From Chryseobacterium culicis (GTDB taxonomy: Bacteria; Bacteroidota; Bacteroidia; Flavobacteriales; Weeksellaceae), in the NCBI RefSeq assembly GCF_002979755.1, contig NZ_PCPP01000004.1, positions 62,001-126,000 of the forward strand: a stretch of 64,000 nt of DNA, written 5' to 3'. Every line of letters starts with the position of its first letter. The first letter of the stretch is position 1. Positions 58,430 to 64,000 of this stretch are shown here, piece by piece. The notes beneath the pieces were generated by a model, which made no database searches, was not told the DNA's origin, and saw only the letters and a program-made list of their open reading frames with translations. The position numbers and the translations under genes are program-made.

Positions 58430-59617
58430 ATGAATATATTATATATCCACCAATATTTTGTAACTCCTCAGGAACCTGGAGGAACAAGGTCATATTGGCT
58501 GGCACAGGAACTTATTAAAAACGGGCATAAAGTCACCATGCTCACCTCATCATCCAAATTTTCAGAGGATATTAAAGTTGTACAAGTTGATGGTATTGAA
58601 GTCGTTTATATAAAAGAAGACTACGACCAGAATATGAGTGTTTCCAGAAGGTTAAAGGCTTTCTTGAAATTTATGTACAAATCGTCTGTGCTAGGATTGA
58701 AACAGAAAGATATCGATTTGGTGATTGCTACATCTACTCCTCTTACAATAGGTATTCCGGCACTTATATTGAAGTGGTTTAAAAATAAACCTTTTGTTTT
58801 TGAAGTAAGGGATCTGTGGCCGGAGGTACCCATACAGATGGGCGCCATAAAAAATAGTTGGACAATAAAAACGACTCGTCTGCTGGAAAAAACGATTTAT
58901 AAAAATGCTTCCCGTGTTATTGCACTTTCTCCCGGTATGCAGGCTGGAGTTGTAAAATATATTCCCAAAGAAAAAACATCAATGATTCCTAATATGGCTA
59001 AAATGGATGAATTCTGGCCAAGAGGAAAAAACGATCAATTGATGGAAAAGCTAGGCTTAAAAAAAGATTCCTTCAAAATAGTTCATTTTGGGTCTCTGGG
59101 ATTAGCAAATGGAGCTCATTCAATTATTGAATCCGCCAAATTATTAAAAAATAGAGAAGATATAGAATTTTTGTTTGTAGGAGGTGGTTCTACCGAAAAT
59201 GATTTGGTAGAGGAAGTAGAAAAAAACAATCTTAAAAATGTGAAATTTCTCGGAAAGTTCCCTATGAGTGACGTATCTGAGATTGTCAATTTTTCGGATG
59301 TTTCTGTGATTTCCTTTTTGGATCTCCCGATTTTGTATACCAACTCTCCCAACAAACTTTTCGATTCGTTGTCTGCAGGAAAACCGATTATTGTAAATTC
59401 TGCCGGATGGACGAAAGATATAGCTGAAAAATACCATTGCGGATATTATGTAAACCCAAACCGTCCGGAAGAACTTGTACAAAAAGTACTTTATCTGAAA
59501 GACAATCCTGATGTGGTAAATGAAATGGGGCAGAATGCAAGGAAATTGGCTGAAACGGTTTACGATAAATCTATTTTGTGCAAAAAATTTGTTGAAGTTA
59601 TCGAACAGACAGAATAA
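58430..59617 (+). CDS. Family 4 glycosyltransferase (WbuB-like)
   Basis: A 395-residue GT-B enzyme. The N-terminal LYIHQYFVTPQEPGGTRSYW is characteristic of WbuB-type transferases, followed by VIATSTPLTIGIPALIL and FEVRDLWPEVPIQMGAI. The donor domain has HFGSLGLANGAHSIIESAK, FLGKFPMSDVSEIV and YTNSPNKLFDSLSAGKPIIV. WbuB-type enzymes transfer FucNAc or similar to lipid-linked units, which would match the CapD-type dehydratase at the start of the cluster. It is the last gene of the cluster; no clear terminator follows before the tRNA promoter. Confidence 0.88.
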   Translation: MNILYIHQYFVTPQEPGGTRSYWLAQELIKNGHKVTMLTSSSKFSEDIKVVQVDGIEVVYIKEDYDQNMSVSRRLKAFLKFMYKSSVLGLKQKDIDLVIATSTPLTIGIPALILKWFKNKPFVFEVRDLWPEVPIQMGAIKNSWTIKTTRLLEKTIYKNASRVIALSPGMQAGVVKYIPKEKTSMIPNMAKMDEFWPRGKNDQLMEKLGLKKDSFKIVHFGSLGLANGAHSIIESAKLLKNREDIEFLFVGGGSTENDLVEEVEKNNLKNVKFLGKFPMSDVSEIVNFSDVSVISFLDLPILYTNSPNKLFDSLSAGKPIIVNSAGWTKDIAEKYHCGYYVNPNRPEELVQKVLYLKDNPDVVNEMGQNARKLAETVYDKSILCKKFVEVIEQTE

Positions 59618-59803
59618 ATGATCAGTAAAAAGAATTTTGTACATAAGTGTAAGTAGGTATTTGTTCAATCATTTTTTAATGCTAAAACTACCTGAATTTT
59701 GAAGAATAATCTTTTAAAAAGCTTTTAAAGTAGGATATTTTATTTTTTTTGTATTTGACAATCTGAACCTTACAAAAGCTTTGAAAGAAAAGGAATAGGT
59801 TTC
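59618..59803. other. AT-rich region between the cluster and tRNA-Asp copy 2
   Basis: Nothing coding was seen beyond a 12-codon frame at 59618. It contains loose palindromic words (CTTTTAAAAAGCTTTTAAAG near 59711) but no good terminator, so transcription may run on toward the tRNA. Confidence 0.4.
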
Positions 59804-59834
59804 TTTGGAAAAGCTAAAAAAAGCTATATATTTG
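59804..59834 (+). promoter_or_regulatory. Promoter of tRNA-Asp copy 2
   Basis: TTTG (59804-59807), 19-bp gap, TATATTTG (59827-59834), the same spacing as at copy 1, 28 bp before the tRNA. Confidence 0.85.
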
Positions 59835-59862
59835 CACCAGTTAAAAACAACGCTTTTTAATT

Positions 59863-59936
59863 GATCCGGTAGTTCAGCTGGTTAGAATGCCGCCCTGTCA
59901 CGGCGGAGGTCGCGGGTTCGAGTCCCGTCCGGATCG
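59863..59936 (+). tRNA. tRNA-Asp (GTC), copy 2
   Basis: Identical over all 74 nt to the copy at 42138 (same stems, anticodon GTC, no encoded CCA). The identity extends one base upstream and three bases (CAA) downstream, then stops abruptly. Promoter and terminator differ from copy 1. It marks the right edge of the polysaccharide cluster. Confidence 0.98.
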
Positions 59937-59937
59937 C

Positions 59938-59970
59938 AAAAAGTCTTCTAGAAATAGAAGACTTTTTTTA
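59938..59970 (+). terminator. Terminator of tRNA-Asp copy 2
   Basis: AAAAAGTCTTCTA (59938-59950), GAAA loop, TAGAAGACTTTTT (59955-59967), then T. A perfect 13-bp stem. Confidence 0.92.
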
Positions 59971-60013
59971 TTTATACTTAGAAAGAAAAAATTTATAAAT
60001 AGATCTTTACTAT

Positions 60014-61195
60014 TTATTTACACGGAGAGTTTAAAGGATTATTAAGATAATCTTTCCCCTGAGGAGGTTGTACAAAATAAGGCGTTCCATAGGTGTTTCC
60101 GGATCGGAAAAAATCAGTTGAAATAACCTGGGCACCACTGCTGAAAGCAGCCTTAGATCTTGTAAAATCATTAGTTTTAGCTTCATAAGTTTCAATGTCA
60201 GATCGTGTTCTTACCATATAACCTTGTTTTACCAGATTTTGTATTTCTTTCTGTCTCACGATTGCGTTATCTCTCAATATAAATCCGGCAAAAGAATCAT
60301 CAGGTTCACTGTTCAAAAACATCACTCTTTCCTTTAATGATCCATCAATGAGATAGGGATTGTTTTTAGAAGATAAGGTTCCTGCACTACCGGGAAGCAG
60401 CATGAAAATGAATTTCCCTTTACTGTCATTAAGCTTTGGCCAGTTGTTGTGGGTTACAGCTTCTTTAAGGGTCTTGTATTTACCCTGAACTTCTTTTGGG
60501 GTGATGATTTTATCCCTTCCCAGATAGTGTACAATTTCTTCATCCAGCTCATCATAAACTTTTTTATCAAAAGGGAGTACTTTTGTACTGTTTTCAAGAA
60601 TAGGAAAACCGGAATCCTTAGCTTCAATCATCATGAAGACTGGAGTGTGTTCCGGATGTTGATCAGACCATGTTTTAAGAGTTGTAAGCGCATCTTTTAA
60701 AGTAGGATAGTGCGTTCTGAAATCTATATCTGCCATATGAAGTACTTTGAATCCCGGCTTATTGAGTCCTTTGGTATTGAATGGAGCCAGATCAGTGATT
60801 CCTTTGGCTTTTAATACTTCATACGTTGCCGGATGGCTGAATCTGCTGCCTTCAGGATCATAATAAACATCTATTTCCAGACCTCTCAGATTGGCGTTGA
60901 GCTGCTCTGTGAAGTCAGGATGATTATAGTTTAATCCCTCTTTCATATCCATTCCGTAAGGATGATACTCTTTAAATTTTGCTTTTTGCTCCTCAGACAT
61001 CATGCTGCTGTATTTTTGCATCATTCCGTTGATGATAGGAGCTACCAGATCCAGTACTTTTGGATCTGCCGGCTGGGCATAAGAATTGTGAGTTCCCAAA
61101 ATCTGCAGCTGATTGATTCTTACATTCTGGCATTTATCCTGTGCCTGTACCAGTGCTGTCATACACAATGCAGCTCCATATATATACTTTTTCAT
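60014..61195 (-). CDS. Secreted phosphoinositide-type phospholipase C
   Basis: A 393-residue protein with a signal peptide (KKYIYGAALCMTALVQAQ). It has the Ca2+-dependent phosphoinositide phospholipase C (PI-PLC-C1) layout. The first catalytic His (about 36) is in ILGTHNSYAQP, the second His and metal ligands are in NLRGLEIDVYYDPEGSRFSHPA, and FKVLHMADIDFRTHYPTLKDA is typical. TPVFMMIEAKDS provides a further acid. It would cleave phosphoinositides or related glycerophosphodiesters outside the cytoplasm. It lies 18 bp downstream of the TonB-dependent receptor gene on the same strand, hence one operon. Confidence 0.82.
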   Translation of the reverse strand: MKKYIYGAALCMTALVQAQDKCQNVRINQLQILGTHNSYAQPADPKVLDLVAPIINGMMQKYSSMMSEEQKAKFKEYHPYGMDMKEGLNYNHPDFTEQLNANLRGLEIDVYYDPEGSRFSHPATYEVLKAKGITDLAPFNTKGLNKPGFKVLHMADIDFRTHYPTLKDALTTLKTWSDQHPEHTPVFMMIEAKDSGFPILENSTKVLPFDKKVYDELDEEIVHYLGRDKIITPKEVQGKYKTLKEAVTHNNWPKLNDSKGKFIFMLLPGSAGTLSSKNNPYLIDGSLKERVMFLNSEPDDSFAGFILRDNAIVRQKEIQNLVKQGYMVRTRSDIETYEAKTNDFTRSKAAFSSGAQVISTDFFRSGNTYGTPYFVQPPQGKDYLNNPLNSPCK

Positions 61196-61213
61196 ATGAA
61201 TAAAAAACTTTGA

Positions 61214-64000
61214 TTAAAAATTGAAATTGAATCCCAGTTGCCCGCGTATTCCTGAGTAGGAGATATTTTCTACACGATCCTTTGTTCCCATATAATAGCG
61301 GTTGGGTTCATTAAAAATATTGTTGAGCTCTACAAACAGACGGACTTTTTTTGTAAGGCTGTAAGAAGTGGAAAGGTCTACCGTAAAATTTTTATCAAAA
61401 TACTGATAATGATCTGCTCCGGCAGCAGCTCTGATTTCGCTTACATAATTTCCTTTATAATTTCCGGCAAGACGGATCATCAGCTTACTGGTTTCATAAA
61501 ACAGGATCGTATTGAAAATATGTTTTGCCTGATTAGGAATCGTGGTAGACATAGTTCCTGTCTGTTTGCCGTTTTCATAGACCGGCATATTCATTTTAGA
61601 AGAAATATAAGTGTAGTTTCCTTCAAAACCTATGTTTTTCAAAAATCCCGGAAGGTTTTCAAAACGTTTAGATATCCCGAATTCAAAACCAAAGAGCCTG
61701 GCTCCCTCCAGGTTTTTAGGGGCAGTAAACGTATACGTTCTTCCTGCCAGATCTACCACAGACTGATCTTTGTAGATGAGATTGGTGATATCTTTATAGA
61801 AAACTCCGGCTGTTATTAGATCAAGTTTTCCGAAATAGTTCTCAAACATAAGATCAAAATTATTTGAAAATGTAGGATCCAGTTTGGTATTTCCCTGAGT
61901 GATGGTGCTGGTGATATCATTAACGATGGTTCCGGGATTCAGATCATTAAAATCCGGTCTTGCAAAAGAGCGGGTATAAGCCAGCCTCAGGATGCGGTCA
62001 CTACTGATATTCCATTTCATATTGACCATCGGAAGAACTACATTGTATGTTTTATTGTCCTTAATGTCCTCCGTTTTATTATCCTTATCAGCTACTACTT
62101 TTTTGCCCCAGAACGTAACATCATTATATTCATTTCTGAAGCCTCCCAATACCTGAAGTTGTTCTGAAATCTTCCATGTTCCCATCAGATAAGCAGCCCA
62201 TACATTTTCCGTACCTCTGTAGGAACTGGTAATATTAGAATTGCTGTCTTTACTGCTCACCTGCATCAGTCCTAAGCTGTTTTGGGTACCCGGATTGTAC
62301 ATTTGATCTATCTGTGCATTGGTCATCTGATCAATGATCACCGCATTGTAAGGATTTCCTAATGGATTCATGAAACCTCCTTTATACGGGAAATTCTCAC
62401 GCTCAAGCTGATTCAGATAAGTGACCGGAGTTCCGGGAATTCCCAATGAGGATTTGGGCATCCAAACCAATACGGAGCTGTCAACTATTTTATTCTTGTT
62501 GTTGTATTTTGTTCCGAATTTAATCTCAAAATTATCCGCTGCTTTGTATTTGATATCAACCTGTCCTCTAAGATCCGTTTCACTATTATGATTCTGGCTT
62601 AGGATAATCTGATTTAATTTAAGCTTATCTGCAGCTATTGCCTGCTGATTGTAAGGCTGAGTGTATCTTCCCGTGTCACCAATGCTGTCCGGAGCATCCA
62701 TTGCCATATATTTTCTTCCGTCAGCAGATAGGTTTCCATAGGTCATAGCTTGTGTGAAATTAATGATGGGGTAGCCTCTTTGATCTTTTTCAAGATTATC
62801 CGGCGAATCAAACTTAAACTCAGAACGTGCTTTCGATAAGGACCAATTAACCTCCATACGCTGTCCTACCTGATGATTACCACCCAGCTGCATAGAATAC
62901 AGGTCCGTAAGATAATCTGCATGACGAGCCTGCAGAAGGACATTTTTACTGTCAAAATTAAAATAAGTTTCCCTTACCGACTGACCGTCTTTATATTGGC
63001 TGTATAATCCTTTTGCATATAATTTATTCCTGCTGTCTATCTCATAATCCAATCCTAAATTAAATCCTAAAGTTCTTCGGTTAGCCAGATAGTCACGAAG
63101 CTGCAGCTGATTGATAGAATAGGAGGCTGTTTTATCTTTCAGGCCGTAGTTGTAAATATTTCTCATCTGATCAATAGCTGTAGAACGCTCCCAGATCACT
63201 GCTGAGGTAATGAATTTCAGCTTATCAGTAATTTTATTCCCATAGACAATGGAAGTATTATAAGTAGGGGATTTGGACATGTTGACATAGCCTGAAGCCA
63301 TACTTATAGCTAAAGTCTCCTTGTTCGGGGAGGTTTTTGTAATAAAATCCACATTTCCGCCAATGGCATCTCCATCAAGATCGGGGGTTAAAGCTTTAGA
63401 TAAACGTACATTCTGAATAAGTTCCGAAGGAAAAATATCCATCTGCACCCCGCGGTTGGCGTTATCACCGCTGGCACTCGGCATTCTGTTGCCATTCAGA
63501 GTAGAAGCTGTCCACTGAATAGGTGTTCCTCTTACCGCTACAAAACGTCCTTCACCCATATCTCTTTCAATAGATACTCCCTGCATACGCTGTACGGCGT
63601 CTGCAGCATTACGGTCCGGAAGTTTTCCAATAGCATCAGCGGAAAGTACTTCTGTAATGGTATTGGAGTTTTTCTTCATCGTAATCGCTCTGGCCTGTGA
63701 TGCTTTATATACACTGGTAACAACTACTTCCTGAAGATTGTTTTCTTTAAACTTAGCTCCGAATTTAATTAATCCAAGATCTACTTCCTTTTTATCCGTA
63801 ACGGTGAAAGGGATATAAACACTATCATATCCTTTATATTCTACAACAAGTCGATAACTTCCGTCATAAATAGTATTGAGAATAAAAGAACCGTCAGTAT
63901 CAGAAGTTATCTTCTGTCCGCTGTTTTCAATATAAACCAGGGCATTGGGTAGGTTTCCCTGACTGTCTACTACGGTTCCGTGAACGGTAGTTTGTGCAAA
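61214..64000 (-). CDS. TonB-dependent receptor (5' end beyond the window)
   Basis: The frame runs open from 61214 to the right edge: 928 residues are visible and the first codons read FAQTTVHGTVVD, i.e. the end of a signal peptide, so only a few residues are missing. The order is a carboxypeptidase-regulatory-like beta domain (VHGTVVDSQGNLPNALVYIE, SDTDGSFIL), a plug domain (ITEVLSADAIGKLPDRNAAD, VAVRGTPIQWT, LTPDLDGDAIGGNVDFITKT) and a 22-strand barrel ending in GQLGFNFNF. The plug wording fits the TonB-Xanthomonas/Caulobacter subfamily (TIGR01782). The ligand is unknown. It is upstream of the phospholipase gene on the same strand, suggesting uptake of a phospholipase product. Confidence 0.92.
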   Translation of the reverse strand, partial: FAQTTVHGTVVDSQGNLPNALVYIENSGQKITSDTDGSFILNTIYDGSYRLVVEYKGYDSVYIPFTVTDKKEVDLGLIKFGAKFKENNLQEVVVTSVYKASQARAITMKKNSNTITEVLSADAIGKLPDRNAADAVQRMQGVSIERDMGEGRFVAVRGTPIQWTASTLNGNRMPSASGDNANRGVQMDIFPSELIQNVRLSKALTPDLDGDAIGGNVDFITKTSPNKETLAISMASGYVNMSKSPTYNTSIVYGNKITDKLKFITSAVIWERSTAIDQMRNIYNYGLKDKTASYSINQLQLRDYLANRRTLGFNLGLDYEIDSRNKLYAKGLYSQYKDGQSVRETYFNFDSKNVLLQARHADYLTDLYSMQLGGNHQVGQRMEVNWSLSKARSEFKFDSPDNLEKDQRGYPIINFTQAMTYGNLSADGRKYMAMDAPDSIGDTGRYTQPYNQQAIAADKLKLNQIILSQNHNSETDLRGQVDIKYKAADNFEIKFGTKYNNKNKIVDSSVLVWMPKSSLGIPGTPVTYLNQLERENFPYKGGFMNPLGNPYNAVIIDQMTNAQIDQMYNPGTQNSLGLMQVSSKDSNSNITSSYRGTENVWAAYLMGTWKISEQLQVLGGFRNEYNDVTFWGKKVVADKDNKTEDIKDNKTYNVVLPMVNMKWNISSDRILRLAYTRSFARPDFNDLNPGTIVNDITSTITQGNTKLDPTFSNNFDLMFENYFGKLDLITAGVFYKDITNLIYKDQSVVDLAGRTYTFTAPKNLEGARLFGFEFGISKRFENLPGFLKNIGFEGNYTYISSKMNMPVYENGKQTGTMSTTIPNQAKHIFNTILFYETSKLMIRLAGNYKGNYVSEIRAAAGADHYQYFDKNFTVDLSTSYSLTKKVRLFVELNNIFNEPNRYYMGTKDRVENISYSGIRGQLGFNFNF

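Noticed and set aside
42138..59936. Integrative element with tRNA attachment site
   Set aside because: Full tRNA duplications with independent promoters and no integrase; more like gene duplication flanking a variable locus.

Overview
The window reads as chromosome of a low-GC member of the Bacteroidota, class Flavobacteriia, most likely Chryseobacterium or a close relative. The signs are a type IX secretion sorting domain, a GLPGLI protein, a GSCFA protein, SusC/TonB-type outer-membrane logic, promoters of the TTTG-N19-TAnnTTTG type, few Shine-Dalgarno sequences, and the gene neighbourhoods obg-adk-hpt and parA-parB-DUF5683-dapB-lepB-WbqC. The genus call is inference; the class is well supported.

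Layout. 1-2.7 kb (minus strand): a tripartite efflux operon (TolC-like, MacA-like, MacB/LolD-type ATPase cut by the window edge). 2.9-4.6 kb: a DEAD-box helicase with an Arg/Asp repeat tail. 4.8-6.6 kb: a PhoU-like protein with a PiT phosphate transporter. 6.8-7.9 kb: a frameshifted small secreted protein and a GLPGLI protein. 8.0-11.3 kb: polyprenyl diphosphate synthase, GSCFA, DUF4269 and TatD. 11.4-12.7 kb: an RhlE-like helicase with a TTG start. 12.9-15.8 kb: two cell-surface proteins. 15.9-19.2 kb (minus): a DUF6438 lipoprotein, a tandem 146-bp repeat, then obg, adk and hpt. 19.5-24.4 kb: an ABC-F ATPase with an attenuator-like leader, followed by four minus-strand genes. 24.5-33.2 kb: purA, tonB, parAB, DUF5683, dapB, lepB and WbqC. 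33.3-36.3 kb: an S8 protease and two lipoproteins.

36.4-41.6 kb holds a compact cassette (UbiA-type prenyltransferase, DprE1-like oxidase, DprE2-like reductase, HAD phosphatase). It matches, enzyme for enzyme, the mycobacterial route from PRPP to polyprenyl-phospho-arabinose. A PrcB_C-like lipoprotein, a cysteine desulfurase and thioredoxin follow. I consider this cassette the most interesting content of the window.

42.1-59.9 kb is a Wzx/Wzy-type capsule or exopolysaccharide cluster: CapD/WbpM-type dehydratase, Wza, Wzc, two nucleotide-sugar dehydrogenases, a UDP-uronate epimerase, flippase, O-acetyltransferase, four glycosyltransferases, polymerase and an unrecognised secreted protein. It is bracketed by two identical tRNA-Asp(GTC) genes, each with its own promoter and terminator. 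The sugar genes predict uronic-acid-containing repeat units, polymerised in the periplasm and exported through Wza/Wzc. No initiating sugar-phosphate transferase lies in the window.

60.0-64.0 kb (minus): a secreted phosphoinositide-type phospholipase C and a TonB-dependent receptor that runs off the right edge.

No transposase, integrase, CRISPR array or rRNA was seen. Several intergenic regions carry inverted repeats typical of dispersed, non-coding elements. All functional assignments rest on motif reading by eye; no database search was run.
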